NCBI RefSeq assembly: GCF_017310645.1
Contig: NZ_JAFLRH010000040.1
Span: forward strand, 1 to 64,000
DNA: 64,000 nucleotides
Direction of reading: 5' to 3'
Origin: Paradesulfitobacterium ferrireducens
Lineage (GTDB): Bacteria; Bacillota; Desulfitobacteriia; Desulfitobacteriales; Desulfitobacteriaceae
Shown here piece after piece: positions 1 through 8,020 of the stretch. The notes under the pieces were generated by a model. The model was not told the origin of the DNA, searched no databases, and saw only the letters and a list, made by a program, of their open reading frames with translations. Within the stretch, counting starts at the first letter, position 1. Every line of letters starts with the position of its first letter. A program made the position numbers and the translations under genes.

Positions 1-118
1 AGATTTCCCACAGCATAAGCTGGTAAGACCCCTGAATGATGATCAGGTTGATAGGCCCGATGTGGAAGTCCCGTGAGGGATGGAGCTGACGGGTACTAAT
101 CGGTCGAGGGCTTGACCT
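1..118 (+). rRNA. rrl: 23S rRNA, 3' end (partial)
   Basis: The stretch carries the conserved 3'-terminal 23S sequence, including the motif 'gggtactaatcggtcgag' before 'ggcttgacc'. The 5' part lies outside the window, and the 3' boundary is set by similarity to the usual 23S end. A 5S gene follows about 230 bp downstream, as in an rrn operon. Confidence 0.95.
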
Positions 119-349
119 AGATCGAAGTCCGTGGTCTGAGGTCCGAAGTCCGAGAGGACTGAAGGCGGAAGACGAAAGACTTCGAAAGACAACACGAAAT
201 AAGGTTTGGCTCACTGGGGCTCAAACGAAAGTGAGTGCGTGATCCTTTGATAAGAAAGATCTGTGCAGTTTTGAGAGAATGCCTCTCAAAAACTAAAAAG
301 AATACTCAAGTTCGGACTTCGGACGACGGATTTCGGACTGCGAGTAAGA
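119..349 (+). other. 23S-5S internal transcribed spacer
   Basis: No gene is seen in this rRNA spacer. It contains low-complexity stretches built from 'gaagtccg' and 'ttcggactt' units (about 121-180 and 308-343), and a stable hairpin at about 268-297 with arms gttttgagag/ctctcaaaac. The hairpin may take part in rRNA processing, which is inference. Confidence 0.6.
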
Positions 350-467
<118 letters not shown>

Positions 468-471
468 AACA

Positions 472-506
472 AAAGAGACTATCTTTAAGAGATAGTCTCT
501 TTGTCT
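472..506 (+). terminator. Rho-independent terminator after 5S rRNA
   Basis: A perfect 13-bp inverted repeat (aaagagactatct/agatagtctcttt) with a 5-nt loop is followed by a T-rich stretch. It lies just after the intact 5S and ends the rrn transcript. Confidence 0.85.
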
Positions 507-540
507 TTCACAACGTGAAAACTTAATTACGTGCAAGAGA

Positions 541-843
541 CTCTGGGGTCGTTCCACCCGTACATCCTCCGCGCGAAGTGATTCTCACCAGAACAGCGCT
601 CCGGCGAAATGATCCACTGGATCATTTCGTATCCCGAACACGGAAGTCAAGCATCCTCAGCCGTCTAGAAAGTTTTGTAGCAGGCGGCTTCGGCGATGCT
701 CTGACCGGAGAGCATTGTCTCCAGGGCCGATACGAAACCATCCAGTGGATGGTTTTGCGGCGAGCGCGCTGCCAACAGATATTTACTGAGGCGCGCCGCC
801 TTACTTGGACCGAAGGGTCCTGGGAAAGTAGGTCGTTGCCAGG
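541..843 (+). pseudogene. Second 5S rRNA copy interrupted by three structured inserts
   Basis: Four blocks match the intact 5S nearly exactly: 551-561, 631-652, 719-731 and 802-843, the last about 42 nt identical. Three inserts of about 66-70 nt separate them (562-630, 653-718, 732-801). About 14 nt of the normal 5' portion (rest of helix I and the 5' strand of helix II) is missing. The inserts are not random: each holds a strong hairpin, for example 604-628 (11-bp arms, loop ACT), 696-715 and 735-755 (9-bp arms, loop AGT). The copy has its own terminator downstream. It may be a decayed gene hit by structured repeats or a 5S-derived RNA with expansion segments; I cannot tell from one sequence. 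No convincing 5' helix I strand is seen, which favours loss of ribosomal function. Confidence 0.75.
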
Positions 844-850
844 TAACACG

Positions 851-888
851 AAGAGTACTTATCTTATCCAGATAAGTACTCTTTAATT
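851..888 (+). terminator. Terminator after the interrupted 5S copy
   Basis: A 13-bp perfect stem (aagagtacttatc/gataagtactctt) with a 7-nt loop is followed by 'taattatttt'. It has the same layout as the terminator after the intact 5S but a different stem sequence. Its stem has been kept intact, so the interrupted copy may still be transcribed. Confidence 0.8.
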
Positions 889-922
889 ATTTTAAGGAAG
901 TTCGAGTAAGATGGTTCCCATG

Positions 923-3247
923 TCAGTTCTTGGATAGCCACATATGGTACGCTGCGGCAGCTTGTCCTAAGGCAAGCCCTCCATCATTTGCAGGTACTTT
1001 ACGATGAGTAAATACCGAAAAGCCCCGTTTTATCAAAGCTTCCGATCCTAATTCCAAAAGCAAAGGGTTTTGCCAGACTCCACCGCTTAAAACCACTCGT
1101 TTAAGATTGGTTGCGGAATGTGCGTGCTGAATGCTCGCGACAATCATTTCCGCGATGGTGTAATGAAATTTCAAAGCGATGTGTTTTGCAGAATGTTTAC
1201 GGTATCGGTCCTGGATTATTTCCCGCAACAGTCCGCTAATTTCAAGAATGCCTTGATTAAGATAAAAAGGATATGGGGTTTTGATCCAGTTTGCTTGGCT
1301 TAAGGGCATCTTCCTATAAACTGTACGGGCCAATTCTCCCAACTCTATGGCTGCTTGACCGTCATACGTATTTTCTAAACATACCCCTAAAAGAGCCGCC
1401 ACAGCATCAAATAATCTGCCTGCGCTTGAAGCGCCAGGGGTATTGATATGTTCAATAATCATGCGTTCCAGCATGGGGATCTTTGCGGCATGATCAGGAA
1501 ATAGTCTGGTTACCAGGCTTTTTCCTTCTTTACCTAAGTTCGTTAAAAGGTAAGCTGTAGCCACAATCCAAGGATTACGAATGGCTTTTTCTCCTCCGGG
1601 AAGTGGGACATTGGCGAGGTGAATAAGCCTGGTAAAGTGGGTGTAATTTCCGACAAGGATTTCAAAACCCCAAAGTGTATTGTCTAATCCGTAACCGGTG
1701 CCATCCAAAATAGCCCCAATGACATCTCCTTCTAAGCCGTTGTCAGCCATAACGGAAGCCATATGGGCATGATGGTGCTGAATCGGGAATGTTGCCAGCG
1801 GTTTTTTCGAAAGGTCTGCTTTAGCTGTCATTTCTTTTAAGATCATATGCAGCGTGGAGTTGGGGTGTGGGTCATAGCCGATTACCAATGGTTCGATCTC
1901 GAATAATGTCTTCAGATGGTGAAGAATTTCTTGGTAGTTAGCCAGGTTTTCCAGACTGCTCATCTCTCCGATATGCTGGCTTAAGAAAGCATTGTTGTCT
2001 TTGAGTAAGCAAAGTGTATTTTTTATTTCGCTGCCCATGCCCAAAACATGCGCATTTACAGAAAACGCCAATTGAAATGGACTGGGTACATAACCTCTTG
2101 ATCGTCTAAGATACTGTATTCCTCCTGAGATTTCACGTACAACTGAGTCATCACAGCGGCTGATAATTTCGCGGTCGTGCATCAAAAAATAGTCTGCAAA
2201 TGGTGCAAGATGCCTGAATGCTTCATCATTGTCTTTTACTATTGGCAATCCGCGAGCATTTCCGCTTGTCATGACTAAAAGATCGACATGCTCAGAAAAA
2301 AGCAGGAGGTGCAAAGGACTATAAGGTAGCATGAGGCCGAGGGTTGGATTGTTGGGGGCGAGTACAGGTATAGTTCCTTCGATGGTATCCAGTATTACAA
2401 TTGGGGCAGCAGGACTGGTTAGAAGAGCAGCTTCTTCCCGAGAGACATGGCAATAACGTTTTGCGGTCTCTAAATCCTTGGCCATAACAGCGAATGGGCG
2501 AAAAGGACGTTTTTTGGCCCTGCGCAGGCTTTGAACTGCATCTGTGTTTAAGGCAGAACAGACCAGGTGAAAACCGCCGATGCCTTTGACCGCTACAATT
2601 TTTCCATCTTCAATAAACTGATGGAGGTTTGCGAGCCAGTCTCCGCTTACCGGAAAGCCATGCTTATTAAATAAAGTGACTTGAGGGCCGCAGAAATTAC
2701 ATGCCGTGGGTTGGGCATGAAAACGCCTGTGCCCTGGATTGTGATAGTCTTGATGACACTCCGGACACATCGGAAATTCGGCCATTGAAGTGCGATCCCT
2801 GTCATAAGGCAAACTCTTAATGACTGTAAAGCGAGGACCACAGTGGGTGCAATTCGTGAAAGGATAGTAGTGATAACGTTCAGCCTCGGCCAAAACCTCG
2901 GCACGACATTCGGGGCAGATGGCCAAATCCGGAGGCACAAGCACTTGGGAATCCCCAGTTCTTTGGCTTTCAAGAATGCGAAAGTCCGAGTAGTCGTTGA
3001 GGGGGACACTCTTGTAATTAAAACTCACAATCTCGGCTAATGGGGGTTTCTTTGCGGGCAAATCGCGGCAAAAACCCTCAATGCTCATGGCAGGACCTTG
3101 AATCTCAATGGTGACACCTTGACCGGAGTTAAGAACCCAGCCTTTTAACCCCCAGGTTTGAGCGAGGCGGTAAATGTATGGACGAAATCCTAAACCTTGG
3201 ACCATCCCTGTGACCACAATTTGCCGGCAAGTTGCTTCGGCCATCAT
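923..3247 (-). CDS. hypF: Carbamoyltransferase HypF, [NiFe]-hydrogenase maturation
   Basis: HypF (774 aa, normal length) converts carbamoyl phosphate and ATP to the carbamoyl group passed to HypE, the source of the CN ligands of the [NiFe] site. In order: an N-terminal acylphosphatase-like domain with VQGLGFRP (about residues 15-22), two CxxC-paired zinc fingers (CPEC...CTHC and CPEC...CNFC, about 110-190), a YrdC-like domain with KGIGGFHL, and a C-terminal Kae1/HypF-like domain with HHHAH and SGGVWQN. The start has 'aaaggagcgg' just upstream. It is the last gene of the minus-strand hydrogenase operon and converges on the rRNA genes. Confidence 0.95.
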   Translation of the reverse strand: MMAEATCRQIVVTGMVQGLGFRPYIYRLAQTWGLKGWVLNSGQGVTIEIQGPAMSIEGFCRDLPAKKPPLAEIVSFNYKSVPLNDYSDFRILESQRTGDSQVLVPPDLAICPECRAEVLAEAERYHYYPFTNCTHCGPRFTVIKSLPYDRDRTSMAEFPMCPECHQDYHNPGHRRFHAQPTACNFCGPQVTLFNKHGFPVSGDWLANLHQFIEDGKIVAVKGIGGFHLVCSALNTDAVQSLRRAKKRPFRPFAVMAKDLETAKRYCHVSREEAALLTSPAAPIVILDTIEGTIPVLAPNNPTLGLMLPYSPLHLLLFSEHVDLLVMTSGNARGLPIVKDNDEAFRHLAPFADYFLMHDREIISRCDDSVVREISGGIQYLRRSRGYVPSPFQLAFSVNAHVLGMGSEIKNTLCLLKDNNAFLSQHIGEMSSLENLANYQEILHHLKTLFEIEPLVIGYDPHPNSTLHMILKEMTAKADLSKKPLATFPIQHHHAHMASVMADNGLEGDVIGAILDGTGYGLDNTLWGFEILVGNYTHFTRLIHLANVPLPGGEKAIRNPWIVATAYLLTNLGKEGKSLVTRLFPDHAAKIPMLERMIIEHINTPGASSAGRLFDAVAALLGVCLENTYDGQAAIELGELARTVYRKMPLSQANWIKTPYPFYLNQGILEISGLLREIIQDRYRKHSAKHIALKFHYTIAEMIVASIQHAHSATNLKRVVLSGGVWQNPLLLELGSEALIKRGFSVFTHRKVPANDGGLALGQAAAAYHMWLSKN

Positions 3248-3297
3248 TCCGCTCCTTTCCGCTAATCTTATATCTTTTTCTAAATAACCATGCTTGG

Positions 3298-3969
3298 TTA
3301 AGATTCAGATCGCCGGTGATTTCTTACAATACTAATAAGACGGTTGCTCCAAGCTTCAATGCCTAGACCCAGGCGGGCGGATACATGAAATACTTCCAAC
3401 TCAGAATTTATGGTCCTCAGATCTTTCTCTAATTCTGCCAAATTGAAATCCGTATAAGGTAAAAGATCGATTTTATTCAGAAGAAACATTTGCGCATCTC
3501 TAAACATTACAGGATATTTAACGATCTTATCATTACCTTCAGTTATGCTTAAAAGAACGATACGGAGGTTTTCGCCGAGGTCAAATTCTGCTGGGCAGAC
3601 CAGGTTGCCTATGTTTTCAACGAGAATTAAGTCTAAAGCGCTTAAGTCCAGTTTTTGGAAAGCTTGATAAACCATACGGGCATCTAAATGGCAGGCACCA
3701 TTTGTATTGAGTTGTACGGCGTTGATACCTTGCGCAGAGATGCGGTCGGCATCGCGGGTCGTGGCGATGTCTCCCTCAATAACCGCGACTTTTATGTGTG
3801 TTTTTAAAAAGTTTAGACTCTTTTCCAAGAGCGTGGTTTTACCGGCTCCCGGTGAGCTCATGATATTCACAAGAAAGATATTGTTGTCTTGGCATAAATA
3901 GCGAATCTCTGCGGCCATTTCTTCGTTACGAGCCAACAAAGAAGTGCCAAGTTCCACCCTGATGGTCAT
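3298..3969 (-). CDS. hypB: Hydrogenase nickel incorporation GTPase HypB
   Basis: HypB (223 aa) is the SIMIBI-class GTPase that, with HypA, delivers nickel to the hydrogenase large subunit. The P-loop SSPGAGKTTLL lies near residues 38-48, followed by EGDIATTRDA and ENIGNLVCPAEFDLG, which belong to the conserved GTPase and metal-site core; NKIDLLPY is the G4 region. It lacks the long His-rich N-terminal tail and the N-terminal CxxGC motif of some HypB proteins, so it probably does not store nickel. Its ATG follows an AGGAGG site, 1 nt after the hypA stop. Confidence 0.95.
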   Translation of the reverse strand: MTIRVELGTSLLARNEEMAAEIRYLCQDNNIFLVNIMSSPGAGKTTLLEKSLNFLKTHIKVAVIEGDIATTRDADRISAQGINAVQLNTNGACHLDARMVYQAFQKLDLSALDLILVENIGNLVCPAEFDLGENLRIVLLSITEGNDKIVKYPVMFRDAQMFLLNKIDLLPYTDFNLAELEKDLRTINSELEVFHVSARLGLGIEAWSNRLISIVRNHRRSES

Positions 3970-3970
3970 A

Positions 3971-4324
3971 TTAGGCCTCCTCTCCTTCGAAACTGGCGAT
4001 ATACAATTCTCTTCCGGAAATGATTTCTATGCGAAGCCCCTGACAAGTGGGGCAGATAAAGAGATAATTGTCCGGAGCGGAAAAGGTGCTTCCGCAGGTA
4101 CGGCACTTAGCGATGGTTTCACGTTGCTCAATAGTCAACTCAGCGGAGGGGGCAAATATATCCTCGGTTTTGAAAACATCAAAGGCCATCGTTAAAGCGT
4201 CAGGAAGAGCCATAGTCATTTTCCCCACCACAAGGTGTACTTTAATGATTTTGTCAATATTGTTCTCCCGCGCGCTGCAGCCTAACAATTCGATCATTTC
4301 AGCCATCAGGCTCATTTCATGCAT
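3971..4324 (-). CDS. hypA: Hydrogenase nickel metallochaperone HypA
   Basis: HypA (117 aa) binds nickel through its N-terminal MHE motif and carries a structural zinc site CRTC...CPTC near residues 73-95. The frame is open further upstream, but the start is placed at the ATG opening MHEMSLM: it has 'aaggag' 8 nt upstream, and the N-terminal Met and His2 are needed for Ni binding in the family. It sits between hypE and hypB in the operon. Confidence 0.93.
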   Translation of the reverse strand: MHEMSLMAEMIELLGCSARENNIDKIIKVHLVVGKMTMALPDALTMAFDVFKTEDIFAPSAELTIEQRETIAKCRTCGSTFSAPDNYLFICPTCQGLRIEIISGRELYIASFEGEEA

Positions 4325-4446
4325 TTTTTTTGCTCCTTGTCTGACAACCAACTTAAAATGATTCGAGGTATGTGATACTCTTGAGAGCAAATGGCCGGAA
4401 AACTCCGGCCATGCTCACTATGTCCATACTTAGCCATAGATCCACA

Positions 4447-5484
4447 CTAGCATATACGCGGTAAAGGAGCCCCGGCCAGCATATCCAGGATTCGGGTGCC
4501 TCCCAGGGGAGTTTGTAAGAATACCTGCCCCTGACCGATTCGGACTTCTCCGATAATGGCCGCGTCCTTGCCTTCCGGCAATTGATGCATAAAGCGAACG
4601 ATTTCTGCTGCCCGCTCGGGAGCGGCAATGGTCAAGACTTTTCCCTCGTTAGCCAAGTAGAGCGGGTCAAGCCCCAAAAATTCTGTGGCACCCCGAACCT
4701 CATCCCGCACGGGAATGGCGGTTTCCTCCAGCCATAGATCGCAGCTGCCGGATAAGGCAATTTCCTTAGCTGTTGTGGCCAAACCCCCGCGGGTCGGATC
4801 GCGCATAAACTTGATGTCTGTCCCAAACTGATCCAACAGTGGAGTGATTAGGGCATTTAAGGGCATACAGTCGCTCTGAATGCTTTCGCTAAACCGAAAT
4901 TGGTTCCGCTCTATCAAGACGGCCAGGCCATGTTCCCCAATGCCGCCGTTGAGGATAATTTTGTCTCCGGGTTGAATCCTGTGATAACCAAGTTCCTTCT
5001 TGCGCACGAGGCCTAAGCCGGTTGTATTGATATAGATCCCGTCTCCTTTACCCCGTTCCACGACTTTAGTATCTCCGGTGACAATACTGACTCCGGCGGT
5101 CCGGGCGGTGGAAGCCATCGAGGCAACAACCTTTTCCAGGAGGGAAATCTCCAGGCCTTCTTCGAGGATGAAAGCGGCTGTTAGGTATTTTGCTTGGGCA
5201 CCGCTGACGGCCAGGTCGTTGACCGTACCGGCGATCGCCAGTTTGCCGATATCCCCGCCGGGAAAAAACAGGGGATTAACCACGAAGGAATCTGTGGTGA
5301 GAGCCAAATCCGGGGCACCGGATAAGACTGCTGCATCCGTGAGGGCCATAAGTTCCGGCGCCCTGAAATATTTTTGAAAAAGGCCCTGTATCAGTTGATG
5401 GGTGAGAATCCCTCCGTCCCCATGGGCGAGAAGGAGTCTTTCCTCAGCCGGTTCATTCAGCAGCGAGGGCGGTGTGTGTGTCAT
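4447..5484 (-). CDS. hypE: Hydrogenase expression/formation protein HypE
   Basis: HypE (about 345 aa from this start) dehydrates its C-terminal thiocarboxamide to a thiocyanate and gives CN to the HypCD complex. The protein ends in PRIC, the hallmark C-terminal cysteine that is carbamoylated by HypF. It has the PurM/AIR-synthase fold signatures LAHGDGG near the N-terminus, TTDSFVV, and DPTRGGL. The frame stays open upstream to 5631, but that part overlaps hypD and is unlike HypE. Candidate starts are ATGs at 5484, 5496 and 5508; 5484 has 'gaaggg' 12 nt upstream. It overlaps the 3' end of hypD by about 30 nt, suggesting translational coupling. Confidence 0.92.
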   Translation of the reverse strand: MTHTPPSLLNEPAEERLLLAHGDGGILTHQLIQGLFQKYFRAPELMALTDAAVLSGAPDLALTTDSFVVNPLFFPGGDIGKLAIAGTVNDLAVSGAQAKYLTAAFILEEGLEISLLEKVVASMASTARTAGVSIVTGDTKVVERGKGDGIYINTTGLGLVRKKELGYHRIQPGDKIILNGGIGEHGLAVLIERNQFRFSESIQSDCMPLNALITPLLDQFGTDIKFMRDPTRGGLATTAKEIALSGSCDLWLEETAIPVRDEVRGATEFLGLDPLYLANEGKVLTIAAPERAAEIVRFMHQLPEGKDAAIIGEVRIGQGQVFLQTPLGGTRILDMLAGAPLPRIC

Positions 5485-6649
5485 AGCCGCTGCCATCCCT
5501 TCTCTCATATTTGTAATAAGTGGAGCAGGTTCCCTCCCCGGACACCATGCATGGGCCCACAGGATGGACGGGAGTGCAGGAAACGGCAAAATGCCTGCAA
5601 TCAAACGGTAGGTTTTTTCCTTTGAGCACATTGCCGCAAAGGCAACCCTTGGGGGTATGCGATGCCGGCAGGGTCAGAGGAAAACGTTTGCTGGCGTCGA
5701 AACGGGCGTACGGTGGGCGCAAGACTAGTCCGCTTTCCGGAATTTCGCCTAAACCTCGCCATTTGACGGTATCCCCTGTAAAGAAGCGTTCGACTAAGCC
5801 CCAGGCTTTGCGGTTGCCATTTTCCCGCACAACCCGGGGGTAGCAGTTAGTTACCCGAGGCGTGAGCTGGGAATACTGGTCGAGGATATCTTTGAGCCCG
5901 GCTAAGATGTCTAAAGCATCAAAGCCCGTTATGGCTGCCGGCAAGGCGTATTGATCGGCCACAAATGAAAAGTAGGATCGTCCGGTTATCACTGAAACAT
6001 GACCGGGGAGTATGAGACCATCCAGCTTGAGCTCCGGATCCTGAAGAAGTGTCTCGACAGCAGGAGCGGTGAGCTTGTGCGCGGCGTAAACGCTGAAATT
6101 ATCCAGGTTCTCGGCTTCGGCTCTTTCCAGGGCTGCCGCAATGGTGGGAACGGTGGTTTCAAAACCGATGCCCATAAAGACAACGTGGCGTTGTGGTTCG
6201 GATTTAGCTATCTCCACAGCCTCAAGCGGAGAATAGACAACTTTGACATCTGCGCCATTGGCTTTGGCCCGGGCTAAATCACCCCGGCTGCCCGGAACGC
6301 GCATCATGTCGCCGAATGTTGTGACTGTAACCCCGGGCAGGGTAGAGAGTTCCAGCATATAATCGATATCGGCTTGGTCGGTTACACACACGGGACAGCC
6401 GGGGCCGCTGCGCAAGTCTACCCAAGGACGCAGGGCATCCCTGATGCCGCTTTTAGAAAGAGCTACAGTATGGGTGCCGCAGACTTCCATGAGAACCAGC
6501 TTGCGTCCATGCTCTTCCTGCCAACTATTTAAGCGTTCTTTAATCTCGGTAAGCATATTTTTGCCGATTTGCACGTGGTTAAAGCGCATACCGGGATTGA
6601 CGGATGCTTGTGTTCCTTTAGATTGACTATTAGATGGAATCTGCTGCAT
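5453..6649 (-). CDS. hypD: Hydrogenase maturation Fe-S protein HypD
   Basis: HypD (398 aa from this start) is the [4Fe-4S] scaffold on which, with HypC, the Fe(CN)2CO unit is built. Characteristic cysteine motifs are seen: EVCGTHT, GPGCPVCVT, and a C-terminal set with CLCGNVLKG and VGPCMVSGEG. The ATG at 6649 has 'gaggg' 5-9 nt upstream and overlaps the hypC stop by 20 nt. An ATG about 20 codons further in is an alternative; the first residues before MRFNHVQIG are not conserved in the family as I know it. Confidence 0.93.
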   Translation of the reverse strand: MQQIPSNSQSKGTQASVNPGMRFNHVQIGKNMLTEIKERLNSWQEEHGRKLVLMEVCGTHTVALSKSGIRDALRPWVDLRSGPGCPVCVTDQADIDYMLELSTLPGVTVTTFGDMMRVPGSRGDLARAKANGADVKVVYSPLEAVEIAKSEPQRHVVFMGIGFETTVPTIAAALERAEAENLDNFSVYAAHKLTAPAVETLLQDPELKLDGLILPGHVSVITGRSYFSFVADQYALPAAITGFDALDILAGLKDILDQYSQLTPRVTNCYPRVVRENGNRKAWGLVERFFTGDTVKWRGLGEIPESGLVLRPPYARFDASKRFPLTLPASHTPKGCLCGNVLKGKNLPFDCRHFAVSCTPVHPVGPCMVSGEGTCSTYYKYERRDGSGYDTHTALAAE

Positions 6650-6857
6650 AGAGTTCCCTCCAGAGAGCCAGGCTTTCTGCGGCCGATTGATTATCCACGA
6701 TTTCAATGGCGAAGCCGGCGTGAACCAAAACATAGTCATCCAACTTAACATCCTCAATCAGACTTGTATTGACTTGGGCGATGTTGCCGAATGTTTCAAC
6801 CTCTACCGTAAAATCATTTAGAATGTTTATCACCTTCGCAGGTACAGCCAGGCACAT
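6630..6857 (-). CDS. hypC: Hydrogenase assembly chaperone HypC
   Basis: HypC/HupF family, 75 aa, opening with the diagnostic MCLAVPAKV. After Met removal Cys2 binds the iron center and the hydrogenase large-subunit precursor. It acts with HypD, and the two genes overlap. 'Aggggg' lies upstream of the ATG. It directly follows the maturation protease gene. Confidence 0.95.
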   Translation of the reverse strand: MCLAVPAKVINILNDFTVEVETFGNIAQVNTSLIEDVKLDDYVLVHAGFAIEIVDNQSAAESLALWRELYAADSI

Positions 6858-6877
6858 TTAAGTTATTCCCCCTATAG

Positions 6878-7348
6878 TTATGAATTAAGCTCACGATAAA
6901 CTAAATCTGTGAAGTGACGCAAACGGCTCTGTATTTCCGGTGAGAGTTGCAGGCCCCAAGCAATGCTTGCCGGTTGCATGGCAAAAACCTCCGCCTCAAA
7001 CTCCCGTCCCAAGAAGTCAGCTACTTGCAGGACTTCCAAAAGCCCGACATCATGAATTGAAGCCGTATAATCCCGGGGAAAGGAACCTAAATCTCCAGGC
7101 TTAAAACGGAAAATGGAACCGGGAGCAGCTTGGGCATCGATGCAATCAAGTACGATTAAACGTTCCACATCATCCAGGTAGGACAGGAGCTGAGGCCCTG
7201 CCGTACCACCTTCAATGACATCCACTTCCGGAGGGAGGCCGTAGGTCTGCAACAGGCGCACGGCGTGGATTCCGAGCCCTTCATCCTGAAGAAGTTCGTT
7301 TCCAACTCCTAGGATCAAGGTTCTTTTCTTAGGTTTCCCTGCAAACAT
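6878..7348 (-). CDS. [NiFe]-hydrogenase maturation protease (HyaD/HupD type)
   Basis: This 156-aa endopeptidase removes the C-terminal tail of the large subunit after nickel insertion. Motifs are LGVGNELLQDEGLG at residues 14-27 (Glu in GNxLxxDEG binds Ni), VIEGGTAG and VLDCIDA, and the family's conserved His in SIHDVGL. Its substrate is very likely the large subunit two genes upstream, which keeps a 15-residue tail after the terminal His. 'Aaggag' precedes the ATG. Confidence 0.92.
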   Translation of the reverse strand: MFAGKPKKRTLILGVGNELLQDEGLGIHAVRLLQTYGLPPEVDVIEGGTAGPQLLSYLDDVERLIVLDCIDAQAAPGSIFRFKPGDLGSFPRDYTASIHDVGLLEVLQVADFLGREFEAEVFAMQPASIAWGLQLSPEIQSRLRHFTDLVYRELNS

Positions 7349-7396
7349 GACTTCATCTCCTTGAGCTCAGGCGAACCACTTAAGCGTAATCCTTTG

Positions 7397-7999
7397 TTAG
7401 ATCCTTTCCCGCGCTACTTTTTTGTTCAAACCGGTGTTTAAGTTTGTTTCCTTTCCACGCCAAAACATTTCAACCAAGGCTTGCGGTGCTTCGGTGAAAA
7501 TGAGGTAGAGGTGAATAATTATAAAGGTAATAAACACCCAGGTGAACAGGTAGTGAATGGCACGGATTTCGGCCAGGCCAAGCAGGTTCACCAAAAAGGC
7601 CATGGCCCCGCCCGGCCAGCCCAGCGCAAAACCGGTTATTCCCTGAAGAACGATGAGCAAGACTACTCCCAGATAGGCAAGACGTTGCAGAGGGTTGTAA
7701 AGGCCGTCTTTTACTTCATGTTTAGTTAAGAAAAAATAATATTTGATTTGTTGGAGTAAACCGCGCCAGTTAGGCTTGAATTCCTGATAGTCCCGGTAGC
7801 GTCCGAAAAAAGCATAGTAGACGCGAACGGCCAAATTCAGCAGGAGGACAAAACCTGCTATATAATGCAGGTAGCGAACCTGGCCCATGAGACCCGGGGA
7901 GGAAGGCCTGTGGATATAAAAGCCGCTGGCAGTGAGCGCTAAAATAGCCAGGAGATTTAGTGCGTGGGCAACCCTTTGGGGAAAGTGATGGGTGTTCAT
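7397..7999 (-). CDS. hyaC: Ni/Fe-hydrogenase b-type cytochrome subunit
   Basis: A 200-aa integral membrane di-heme cytochrome b with four predicted membrane segments (about residues 13-32, 55-75, 112-137, 160-180). Histidines sit within or near them (HALNLLAI, RYLHYIAG, IHYLFTW, IHLYLIF). It anchors the hydrogenase and passes electrons to the quinone pool. The start at 7999 is chosen because AAGGAGG lies 8 nt upstream; the in-frame ATG at 8017 contains that ribosome site itself. The gene follows the large subunit by 21 nt. Confidence 0.9.
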   Translation of the reverse strand: MNTHHFPQRVAHALNLLAILALTASGFYIHRPSSPGLMGQVRYLHYIAGFVLLLNLAVRVYYAFFGRYRDYQEFKPNWRGLLQQIKYYFFLTKHEVKDGLYNPLQRLAYLGVVLLIVLQGITGFALGWPGGAMAFLVNLLGLAEIRAIHYLFTWVFITFIIIHLYLIFTEAPQALVEMFWRGKETNLNTGLNKKVARERI

Positions 8000-8020
8000 T
8001 ACGCATTCCTCCTTCATAAA

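Noticed and set aside
578..886. Open frames on both strands across the second 5S copy
   Set aside because: They run through 5S rRNA blocks and hairpin inserts and encode nothing recognisable; the structure is RNA-like.
5485..5631. N-terminal extension of HypE
   Set aside because: It is antisense-free but lies wholly in the hypD coding region in another frame and has no HypE similarity.
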